Source: Penaeus vannamei (lineage: Eukaryota; Arthropoda; Malacostraca; Decapoda; Penaeidae). From it: a DNA stretch of 10,000 nt. Each line of letters begins with the position of its first letter. Within the stretch, counting starts at the first letter, position 1. The stretch covers positions 32,604,649-32,614,648 of the forward strand of contig NC_091558.1 in assembly GCF_042767895.1 (NCBI RefSeq), in the 5' to 3' direction. Below, one piece after another: positions 1 to 9,420 of the stretch. The position numbers and the translations under genes are program-made. Under the pieces are notes generated by a model. The model saw nothing but the letters and a program-made list of their open reading frames with translations, was not told the origin of the DNA and did no database searches.

Positions 1-540
1 GTAAGATTTGAATTTTGTGGTGCGCGCAGTGTAATTTGGTTTTCTATAAACTGGGGAAACTAAAGAATTCTTATCCCTAGAAATATAAATATTCTAAAAG
101 ACGATGAAAACCATTGTTGTGAATTTGATGTTAGGGTGTTGGTTATTAAGATATTCCTATGTGTTGACTTATTCTTTAGATTTAAATGAATGTAAAGGTA
201 TCATTAGTATATCTGTAATAGTAAATGGCTTTAAATTCTTTAGGGTTATACTTGGATCTGATGTTTTCATTATGACATAAACATGTTAGCTAGAATTGGT
301 CATAATGGGCTTTTCATTGCTTCTTCCTCCCTTCATATAATTTACCATTAAACCTAAATTAAATGTCCATAGTGGCTATGTCCCTGAGTTTCTTAATATA
401 AACATTAAATCCTAATACTTTGCCAGTCTTATTAAACAGTGAATTCATGATAACAGCTATGGTTTCAGCAATAAATACATAATCATATTATTTGAGTATA
501 CATTGGTGAGATGGTTTGTGCCATCGAAACTAGTTATGAC
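1..540. other. AT-rich DNA without recognisable gene
   Basis: No long open frame, RNA gene, tandem repeat or transposon terminus could be recognised here on either strand. The sequence is AT-rich, with stop codons frequent in all frames. It is probably intergenic or intronic. Confidence 0.6.
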
Positions 541-543
541 TTA

Positions 544-690
544 GGCCCGTACTTTAAAACCTTTCGCCAGTGCTGGCGTTCGCCTGGCGAAGCTACGCCA
601 GTTGAACCTCTGAGTGAGGGAGGCCTTCCTTTAAACCCAACGTTTGCCAGGGCGGGCGAAGGGATCGCCAGGCGCTAACATCTTGCATTC
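544..690 (+). mobile_element. Diverged single end of a foldback transposon
   Basis: The sequence begins GGCCCGTACTTTAAAACC directly after TTA (541-543), nearly the same as the terminus of the foldback element at 934. It carries a palindrome of the same type at 563-580 (TTCGCCAGTGCTGGCGTT) and further CGCCAG/GGCGAA words up to about 680. No matching opposite terminus is visible, so this is a diverged or truncated relative of the 934-1586 element, or the outer end of a larger copy. The right limit is approximate, taken where the CGCCAG-rich sequence stops. Confidence 0.5.
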
Positions 691-796
691 CTGCTAAATC
701 TAGCGCAAATTTGTTTACATCTGCAGTGCACATAACATAAACTAAACTTAATTATTAACCTCGAGAGAAGACAAAAATGTCTCCGTAATAGTCTCA

Positions 797-933
797 CTTT
801 ATGTTATAACAAAGGGGTTAAAAATAACTTTATACTATAAGAAAGGAGTTAAAAATTAACTTTATACTATAACAAAGTTAACTCTATACTCTATGCTACA
901 CTATACTTTATACTATAAGAAGGTTAACTTTAT
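797..933 (+). repeat. Degenerate tandem repeat, ~22-32 bp units
   Basis: Variants of CTTTATACTATAAGAAAG followed by GTTAA begin near 797, 828, 860, 882, 906 and 928. The spacing alternates between about 31 and 22 bases because the G/A-rich linker differs in length. The last unit is interrupted by the foldback element that starts at 934. No function is evident. It could be a minisatellite, or part of an older element into which the foldback element inserted. Confidence 0.55.
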
Positions 934-1586
934 GGCCCGTACTTTTAAAACCTTTCGCCATTGCTGGCGAAAGGTTTCGCCGGGCGATCGGGAATTTCGT
1001 ACCATTAAAAGCATGACAAGTGTTCGCCAGGGCTGGCGAACGATCGTATTAGAACAGCCTGGCGAAGCAAAGTCGCGAGAGCTGTTTGAATACCACTTTC
1101 TTGCTTTCAAATTATGAATTAGTAACATATTTGTGTATATGATGTAGGAATCTCATAGTAATTCTAAAATATCTTAAAATCATAATATATTACGAAATAA
1201 CGTATATACATAGTTTTTTCAAGACCTTCGATGTTCCAGTCGAGAGCTCAAGACATCAGCTGTATCCCCGCCACCCCCCACCCCCGAGATGACATATTTA
1301 GATTTAGGTTATTGTTATTTTGATTCTAGGGATAATTTTCTTTTCACAATTGTTACCAAAAGTGTTTTGATTTTGGCATCATATCATGCACAAATTTGTT
1401 ACTAATTTATAAATTGAAAGTAAGAAAGTGGTATTCAAACAGCTCTCGCGACTTTGCTTCGCCAGGCTGTTCCAATACGATCTTTCGCTAGGCCTGGCGA
1501 ACACGTCATGCTTTTAATGGTACGAAATTCCCGATCGCCCGGCGAAACTTTTCGCCAGCACTGGCGAAGTTTTAAAAGTACGGGCC
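934..1586. mobile_element. Non-autonomous foldback (MITE-like) DNA transposon
   Basis: Two long inverted arms, about 934-1144 and 1376-1586, face each other across a ~230 bp AT-rich spacer. The termini are GGCCCGTAC and its complement, and the arms match along their whole length with scattered substitutions. Each arm holds 18-bp palindromes close to TTCGCCAGNNCTGGCGAA (954-971 and 1023-1040 left; 1484-1501 and 1551-1568 right). TTA is found at 930-932 and 1587-1589, which would fit a 3-bp target duplication if one extra T belongs to the left end. No transposase is encoded; short frames in the arms are by-products of the palindromes. TTA duplication would suggest a PIF/Harbinger-type element, but the superfamily is unresolved. 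Confidence 0.75.
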
Positions 1587-1659
1587 TTAAGCATTGGCAA
1601 AAGGAACTTCAATAAATTTCTTTAAGTACGACTCTACCCAATGATGACGATCTACGTCG

Positions 1660-2376
<717 letters not shown>

Positions 2377-2545
2377 TAGGGTATGGGTATATCCTATAAT
2401 ATCAATAAGCCACGTTTATTATACTGTGTAAAAACTTTCAATTCCAGTATGATGTTACCACTGTAATTTGAAACAATTACTGCCGATATCATTACTAATG
2501 AGTATCATTTACAATTTGGTCACTCGTATCATTGGCATCTAAAAT

Positions 2546-2578
2546 ACATACATGAGCACATACACACACACACGCATG

Positions 2579-2645
<67 letters not shown>

Positions 2646-2680
2646 CATTTATATATAGATAGATATGTGTGTGTGTTTGT

Positions 2681-2753
<73 letters not shown>

Positions 2754-2760
2754 TATATAT
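2546..2760. repeat. Microsatellite cluster (CA, CATA, TA, GATA, GT)
   Basis: In order: CA repeats near 2560-2572, CATA tetranucleotides near 2577-2605, TA dinucleotides to about 2639, a short interrupted stretch with GATA, GT-rich sequence 2665-2690, then about 60 bases of AT (2691-2750). Degenerate TATA/CATA sequence continues to about 2830. The mix suggests successive slippage and point-mutation conversion between dinucleotide and tetranucleotide units. There is no coding content; frames here are (YI)n or (HT)n shadows. Confidence 0.95.
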
Positions 2761-2875
2761 ATGAATTATATATACATGTATATAGATAATTCGTATATAG
2801 ATAATTTACATATGTGTGTATGTATACATGAAAATGCATATACATACATGTTTATTTATCTTCATTTATTTATCT

Positions 2876-2900
2876 TTAACATTTCCAGCGGAAATGTTAA
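2876..2900. repeat. Perfect 25-bp hairpin palindrome
   Basis: TTAACATTTCC (2876-2886) and its exact complement GGAAATGTTAA (2890-2900) flank the three bases AGC. The centre, TTCC-AGC-GGAA, resembles the TTCN3GAA shape of a STAT-type site, but nothing nearby shows it is regulatory. It may equally be a small foldback remnant. Confidence 0.7.
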
Positions 2901-2994
2901 CAGCGTCTCACCTTACACACACAAATCCCGCCCTCCCATTACATGCAATACACCCTTCTATTTACATTCATACATTTCAGCATAGGCTTTCCTC

Positions 2995-3007
2995 GGGGGG
3001 GGGGGGG
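2995..3007 (+). repeat. G13 homopolymer
   Basis: An uninterrupted run of 13 guanines in otherwise mixed sequence. The length is prone to sequencing error. Confidence 0.9.
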
Positions 3008-3165
3008 ATAGCAGGTTTCCATGCAGTCTTGCCTCGAATGATCTGTTAGATATTATTTCTATTTCGTTTTGTTCCTCATTCCTCACGTTTGTTTCAAAGA
3101 TGGTTGAATATGTTTCAGACTAGCTTGGAAATGGAGAGAGAATCGTTAGATATTAGCTATTAGTA

Positions 3166-3463
3166 TTTCTGTCCATTAGTGAGCGAAGCGGCGCATAAAA
3201 CGCTAACTCTACCGACGTCCCGCGGGCCTCGTCTCGGCAGGAGCTCGCCCTCGCCCCGTGCGACCCACTCGAGAGGCGCCTTCCTGCATTTCTCTCGTTT
3301 CTTTGAGGAGTCGTAACAAGGCCATTATCCAACGGCCATCGCCATACGCAACGACCCCGGAAATTGGACTGTTTGCCGAGTTCCACGATGCAAACCAATC
3401 GGCCACCGCCGTGATTAGCCGCGAGCTTCCCAGCCCATTCCCCGCGGTGGTTTCTGTCCATTA
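3166..3463. repeat. GC-rich 272-bp segment between 13-bp direct repeats
   Basis: TTTCTGTCCATTA occurs at 3166-3178 and again, identically, at 3451-3463. The enclosed segment (3179-3450) is GC- and CpG-rich, unlike the AT-rich DNA to its left. The pair looks like a target-site duplication around an inserted short element. However, there is no poly-A tail, no terminal inverted repeat and no clear polymerase III box, and GC-rich sequence continues to the right of the second repeat. Frames on both strands are open for 60-180 codons here, but show no recognisable protein family and are probably a consequence of high GC. Confidence 0.4.
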
Positions 3464-3543
3464 TGCTAAGTGGATGGAGATTGCATCTGGAATGGGTGTT
3501 TCAAGCAGCCAAAACGGCCGCCGGGACAGCCGAGGAGCTGGAC

Positions 3544-3659
3544 GCAGAAAGAGCCCCACATCAGCTGCGGCGCCGTCGCGTGCTCGCTCTGCGGCGACTG
3601 CTGCTCCTGCGCCGAAGCACCTGTGGCGCAGGAACTGTAGCAAATGGGGCTCTTTCTGC
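3544..3659. repeat. GC-rich nested inverted repeat
   Basis: GCAGAAAGAGCCCCA (3544-3558) is the exact reverse complement of TGGGGCTCTTTCTGC (3645-3659). Inside lies a second perfect stem, CCTGCGCC (3606-3613) with GGCGCAGG (3625-3632), and a shorter GTCGC/GCGAC pair. The single strand could therefore fold into a branched structure of about 116 nt. No known RNA family was recognised. It directly precedes the ACTC microsatellite. Confidence 0.55.
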
Positions 3660-3663
3660 CCCA

Positions 3664-3768
3664 CTCTCACTCACTCACTCACTCACTCACTCACTCACTC
3701 ACTCACTCACTCACTCACTCACTCACTCTCTCTCTCTCACACACAAACTGTGTGTGTGTGTGTGTGTG
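3664..3768. repeat. (ACTC)n-(TC)n-(CA)n-(GT)n compound microsatellite
   Basis: About 15 ACTC tetranucleotides run to 3726, then TC repeats to 3738, a short CACACA, ACTG, and GT repeats at 3750-3769. The three frames read Thr-His-Ser-Leu repeats and extend ORFs artificially from the GC-rich island. None is a gene. Confidence 0.95.
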
Positions 3769-3769
3769 T

Positions 3770-4165
<396 letters not shown>

Positions 4166-4332
4166 AATCATATATATACATACATATATCTAGAAAGGAC
4201 GAATTTTTCATATGTCAATTTTATCATATTGGTATCTATTCAATATTTGTAATGATATATTAATGTATTTTTCATATGCTAATTTTATTTAAATGTACGC
4301 CTATTCTTACTGTATTTACTATACCGTTAAAT

Positions 4333-4385
4333 CTTCTGGGTAGCGTAGCATAACGGTCTTTAAGGCTCGTGGGTTAATTCATTCC
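4333..4385 (+). repeat. tRNA-like remnant, possible SINE head
   Basis: GGGTAGCGTAGCATAACGG (4338-4356) resembles a polymerase III A box (TRGCNNAGYNGG). GGGTTAATTCATTCC (4371-4385) looks like a decayed B box (GGTTCGANTCC) at a plausible distance of about 30 bases. No acceptor stem or anticodon arm can be folded with confidence, so it is not a functional tRNA gene. A tRNA-derived SINE fragment is the best guess. Confidence 0.35.
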
Positions 4386-5602
<1,217 letters not shown>

Positions 5603-5743
5603 TACACTGGGCAATCATTTAACCAATTTCGTTTGTGATGGTATAGAAAAGTACTAGCATAGCTAGGGCGAGGGGTGAACCCATGGCTAGACCGTCAATT
5701 TGAGTGTAAAGTTGATTATCGAAAGAAACATTTAGAAAGGAAT

Positions 5744-5775
<32 letters not shown>

Positions 5776-7118
5776 GAGACCAAAGTGTGACAAAGACTCG
5801 TCAGATGTGGTGTCTGTGATAATCTAGGTGGTTTCTGACAAAGGAACGTTAGTGAATAGAGATTCAATATCAAAGCTTGCCATTATTGTAGAATCATCTA
5901 ATGTTGAGTTCTTTAATTTCATTTACAAATTACAAGGTGTTTGCAGTGGTGTGCTCATTAGTGGTAAGTTCTATTATTTTAACTAGGAATTTAGTAAGGT
6001 TATAATTAAAATTGTTAATTGACGATACAATAGGTCTCAGAGGTGTACCAGTCTTATGAACTTTGGGGAGTCCATATAAACAACCAGGACGGGAGTCAGA
6101 AGCGAGAATGGAATTATATGTGGCTTCATTAATGGTTTCTTTAATAGGTCGTAAGAGTCTGTTTAATTTATCTTCAAGTTTGAGGAGATGGCTGCGTAAG
6201 TCAACATTTAGGAGTTTGAATTTTGACGAGTCTGCAAGAATGTTAGATATTTTGTTACAGTAATCAGCCTTGTTAAGGATTACTATGCCTTTTCCTTTGT
6301 CTGGTCTTATCACAATGCTATCATCGTCTTTTAAATTTTGAAGAACATTAGCATATTGTTCTGTGTGGTCTGGGCTATACATTGATTCTCTGCAATGCTG
6401 TACATACATATTATTAGCAAGAGCTGAGACTTTGTTGAACACTGCATTGAAAGTGTCTTTATAAATATTACAGTTTTTAAGCATATGGCAAATTCTTTCG
6501 AGATGGGTAAAAAAAAATTGAAATAACTTAATTTGCGGGGTCGTAGACCAAAATCCAAACCTAGAGATAAGGCATTCTTTTCATCAACAGGTAGAGTTCG
6601 GTCAGAGAAATAAAAAATAACTTTATTAATATCGACCTTATTTATTGGCTAAGTTTCTTAGCTTCCTGTGGTGGATTTCTTTCACAGAAGACAATCTTGT
6701 CAACATTATGGTTAATCAGTGCAGAGAGGCATTTGAAATCAAACAGACTAACTTTTGATTTCAAATCAAGAAGAATGTTATTTGTAGTGACCTTGAGTTT
6801 AGTGAGTTTTCTGCTTTGTCTTTTGATTTCACGGTCAAGTAATATGAGGAGCCAAGATTTGTAGGTGTTGGTTAAGAGGAATGACTTATCGTACAATTTG
6901 AATATGAGGAAATTGGGAATGATGTTAAACAATTTACAATGATTCAGAAATATAAGGTCCAGTTCTAATTTCTTAGTTTTGAAGATGTTCTTGTTGATAC
7001 ATCTGTAGGTCGTGAGAGTGGGTTGGCCATATCTTCTTGTAATGATTTCTGCAGTTGATTTTCCATTCGGGAATTGTAATCTCAGAAGGAAAAGGAGGGC
7101 CAGGGCTGTGATGAACAT
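5603..7118 (-). pseudogene. Penelope-like element reverse transcriptase, frameshifted and truncated
   Basis: The frame probably starts at ATG 7118-7116 inside the upstream pseudo-LTR (MFITALALLFLL); an apparent longer start at 7142 is TTG. The N-terminal ~160 codons run to 6642. The frame then shifts near 6645, again at a T8 run near 6515, and again near 5890. Recognisable parts in order: RPRKLSYFNFFLP, NCNIYKDTFNAVFNKVSALAN, the PLE signature RPDKGKGIVILNKADY, GLPKVHKTGTPLRPIVSSIN, motif A SFDIESLFTNVP, then a lysine run from 27 adenines, and motif B DGLAMGSPL. An in-frame TAG follows motif A. After motif B the frame shifts once more (YHHKRNWLNDCP) and ends at the pseudo-LTR at 5602. The catalytic YxDD motif C, the thumb and the GIY-YIG endonuclease are absent. 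The protein would have copied element RNA at a nicked target, but this copy cannot work. Confidence 0.88.
5749..5775 (+). repeat. T27 (A27 on the coding strand) inside PLE RT
   Basis: Twenty-seven thymines on the plus strand lie between RT motifs A and B of the minus-strand PLE and read as a run of lysines. It probably expanded by slippage from a short lysine-codon run after the element died. It is also a likely site of sequencing length error. Confidence 0.95.
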
Positions 7119-7386
7119 CTTTATTATTATGTAACGTTTCAAAACGTTTCGAAGAGTTATCTTTTCATCATCAGACTAAAACAGAAAATACAAGAACAAA
7201 TTAGATGAAATAAAAAGAACAGTGGCAAAAAATAGTTCATTGCAGAGTAAACAAATCAAATGGTAACAGGTGAACAAAAAGGAAGCAGTCAGAAACATAG
7301 TGAAAAAATGTAAAACTTGGGTGAGGGTTAGACATACCAAACACATGTGAGGAAGTGCTAGTTACGGTGGTTGAACTACACCGTAA
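7048..7386 (-). repeat. Penelope-like element pseudo-LTR, upstream copy
   Basis: Direct repeat of 5284-5602, starting TCTGCAGTTGATTTTCC on the plus strand. In element orientation it follows the endonuclease end (7391) and carries the hammerhead candidate and the RT start codon (7118-7116). It differs from the downstream copy by a 10-bp duplication of CGTTTCAAAA type around 7136-7150 and scattered substitutions. Its outer edge forms a perfect hairpin, TTACGGTG (7362-7369) with CACCGTAA (7379-7386). Confidence 0.85.
7146..7174 (-). ncRNA. Candidate hammerhead ribozyme core, copy 2
   Basis: The minus strand reads CTGATGA (7174-7168), 17 bases, then GAAAC (7150-7146). Stem II here is GAAAAG/CUCUUC around the same AUAA loop, with one A-C mismatch. 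The two copies differ in this stem, and a GAAGAG ancestor would pair fully. A second GAAACGTT follows 10 bases on because of a local duplication. The position just ahead of the RT start codon and the strand match PLE hammerheads. The extra U after CUGAUGA and the weak stem I limit confidence. Confidence 0.45.
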
Positions 7387-7390
7387 AAAA

Positions 7391-7513
7391 CTAAATGGCT
7401 GTGCTATTGTTCAGGTCAGGTTTCATCTTGCGGATATACAAGGATTCTGAGATGAGGTCAAGTTTGTTAGATGTTGCGGACAGAATTTTAAAATCATTGT
7501 GAGTGTGTTGGAG
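7391..7513 (-). pseudogene. Penelope-like element GIY-YIG endonuclease, C-terminal end
   Basis: The minus strand reads QHTHNDFKILSATSNKLD, then LISESLYIRKMKPDLNNSTA and a TAG stop at 7393-7391. This matches the end of the GIY-YIG nuclease domain fused to PLE reverse transcriptases; the glutamate of ISESL would be the conserved metal-binding residue. Only the last ~40 codons remain. The stop lies 5 bases before the pseudo-LTR, so this is the tail of an upstream tandem copy and not part of the RT frame that follows. Its other side meets the gypsy LTR near 7544. Confidence 0.75.
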
Positions 7514-7543
7514 TTATAAAACCGAACTGGATTTTTTTTTATT

Positions 7544-7736
7544 TGGTAATGAACCGAGCACAAGTAATGTCAGCAACCGTCGTGAGGCGAATGATGATTC
7601 CGGCTCAGGTTCGGCTGCTTAAGAACCTGACCGGCGGCGATGTTTACTCGGCCAGTTTGGGCGGTCCCAAGGCAGGAGTTGGCCAATCACAGGTCAGGTG
7701 CAGTTCTTGATTGATGGCCAATCAGGAACCGCTACA
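7544..7736 (-). repeat. Probable 3' LTR of the Ty3/gypsy element
   Basis: On the minus strand this begins TGTAGCGGTTCC (7736) just after the polypurine tract and integrase end, and finishes TTCATTACCA (7544), giving a TG...CA unit of 193 bp. TGATTGGCCA occurs twice near its start (around 7717-7726 and 7680-7689), giving two CCAAT-type boxes on the strand that would be transcribed. A CAGGTTC/GAACCTG hairpin lies at 7606-7629. The second LTR is outside the window, so the limits are inferred from context only. Confidence 0.5.
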
Positions 7737-8880
7737 GCAGTTCCCCTCTAGTTTCGCGGTCGCGAAGCGGACTTTGGCGATTTTGATGGGCTGGTGTAGG
7801 TGTGCGGGTTTGATGCGGTCGACGGTCACAGTGTCTTCCCTCTTTGGGCGGCGGATGGTGATCGTCTTGTCACCTCTTCGGATGACCGGGAATGGACCCT
7901 CGTACAGAGGACAGAGAGGTGGTCTGGTATATTTTCTCACGAAGACGTGAGAGTAATCCTGGAGTCCTGGGAGCATGTACATATCCTGTTGTCGGGTGGG
8001 TCTCGTCGATCGGCTGCGTACCCGGGTCATCCGTTCACAGAGTTGTTTGCCAAAGGTTCCTGGTTCGAAATTGCCGGCTGTGACGAAATCTGCAGGGAGG
8101 GCGAGCGTTGTTCCATAGACCATTTCCGCGGCGGTACACTGCAGGTCCTCTTTGAAGGATGTCCGGATGTTAAGGAGGACATGGGGGAGTTGGTCATCCC
8201 ACCTCCTGTTGGAGGAGGAGGATGTCAGGGCCTGCTTCATATGCCGGTGGAGTCGCTCGACCATGCTGTTGGCGCAGGGGTGGTAGGCGGTCGTCCTGAT
8301 TCTCTTGGAACCGAGTAGTACCATCAGCTGGCACCAGAGTTCCGACTCGAACTAGGCGCCGCGGTCGGTAGTGACGGTATCCAGCGTACCGAAACGGGAG
8401 ATCCTGGTGCTGAGGAAGGTCCTGACGACCGTCGCTGCGGTGATGACGCGGATAGGCGTAGCCTCGGGCCATCTGGTGAAGCGGTCGATCATCGTCAGGA
8501 TGTAGCTGTAGCCGTCGTCCGAGTGCAGGGGACCCACTATATCGATGTGGATGTGTTGGAACCTTTCATCTGGGATAGGAAATGTTTGGAAGGGAGATTT
8601 TGTATGCCTGTAGATCTTGGTCCTCTGGCATTCGATGCACGAGCGGCACCACTGTCGAACGTCTTTGTTGATGCCAGGCCAGACGACTTTGCCGCATATG
8701 AGATGTTGGGTGGCCCGGATGCCTCGATGCTGATGCTGGTGGTATGCGTCGAAGAATCGCCGGCGGAGGGAAGGCGGAATGTATGGTCATGGGAAGCTGA
8801 GGGAGACATCGCAGAGGAGGTCGTCGCGGGAGTTTGAGATCTTGACTCTCTCAAGGCTAAGGGAAGTGTGGCCCTCTATG
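7722..8880 (-). pseudogene. Ty3/gypsy integrase, two in-frame stops
   Basis: The enzyme would join element cDNA to host DNA. In one frame with RNase H, the zinc-binding region (FFDAYHQHQHRG with CRSCIEC) is followed by the catalytic core: HIHIDIVGPL (first Asp, 8543-8541), DTVTTDRGA (second Asp, 8366-8364) and NSMVERLHRH (Glu, 8258-8256). The spacing is D-x58-D-x35-E, as expected. The C-terminal region is intact (KYTRPPLCPLYEGPFPVI and VDRIKPAH) and ends at 7722 inside the LTR start. TGA at 8789-8787 and TAG at 8354-8352 interrupt it. The first sits where arginine (CGA) and the second where glutamine (CAG) is expected, so each is one transition from sense. The style resembles CsRn1/Kabuki-type elements. 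Confidence 0.9.
7741..7749 (-). other. Polypurine tract of the Ty3/gypsy element
   Basis: The minus strand reads AGAGGGGAA, four bases before TGTAGCGG. This is where a plus-strand primer is expected, and it overlaps the last integrase codons. Confidence 0.5.
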
Positions 8881-9420
8881 AGCGGAGTCATGGACGCGTC
8901 CTGACGTTGTTCACTGCTGACCAGGTGGTAATCCACTGCGTCGTCGGCGTGGGTCGCTGCAGCTATGGTAACCCTCGAGAGGGCATCGGCCGCCTCGTTG
9001 TCCGCGCCCCGGATGTGACGGATGTCCGTCGTGAACTGTGAGATGTAGTCCAGGTGGTGCTCCTCGCGAGGGGATTGGCGGTGGGTCCTCGAGTGTAGGG
9101 CGAAGGTGAAGGGTTTATGGTCCGTCAGGATGTGGAATTCCTTAGCCTCCACGTACGGCTGGAAGTGCCTCACCGCGGAGTACGCTGCCAGGAGTTCCCT
9201 TCTGAAGGCACTGTATCATGACTAACGTGGCGACAGGGTCTGCGAAAAGAAGGCAAGAAGTTGCCATTGCTTACCCTGAGGTTGCTGGAGGACAGCGCCG
9301 ATGGCAGTGTCGGAGGGGTCGACGGCCATGTTGAGAGGAGCTTCGGGCAGGGGGTGGTTCAACTGGGTGGCGAAGGCCAGGCCTTCCTTGCAGGCTTCGA
9401 ACGCTTCGTTTGTAGGGGGC
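8881..9420 (-). pseudogene. Ty3/gypsy RNase H domain, two in-frame stops
   Basis: This is the domain that removes RNA from the RNA:DNA hybrid during reverse transcription. NEAFEACKEGLAFATQL is the tail of the connection region; LNMAVDPSDTAIGAVLQQ, FRRELLAAYSAVRHF, HILTDHKPFTFAL and RGADNEAADALSR follow, bearing the four expected acidic residues. TAG (9224-9222) and TGA (9218-9216) interrupt it between the first two blocks. The frame continues without shift into integrase. At the upstream edge it joins the RT out of frame, at a deletion that removed the RT thumb and most of the connection domain. Confidence 0.9.

Noticed and set aside
893..1128. Short frames on both strands in the foldback arm
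   Set aside because: They mirror each other because of the palindromic sequence and show no protein similarity.
3309..3321. AGTCGTAACAAGG, identical to the conserved 3' end of small-subunit rRNA
   Set aside because: Only 13 bases match; the sequence on either side is unrelated to rRNA.
3661..3730. Regular repeats that might suggest a CRISPR-like array
   Set aside because: Simple tetranucleotide microsatellite with no spacers, in a eukaryotic context.
7800..8318. Plus-strand open frame of 172 codons
   Set aside because: It is the antisense shadow of the gypsy integrase frame, which carries the catalytic motifs.
8537..8854. Minus-strand 105-codon frame over the integrase N-terminus
   Set aside because: It is in another frame; the true frame holds the H-H-C-C finger and joins the RNase H and integrase frames directly.
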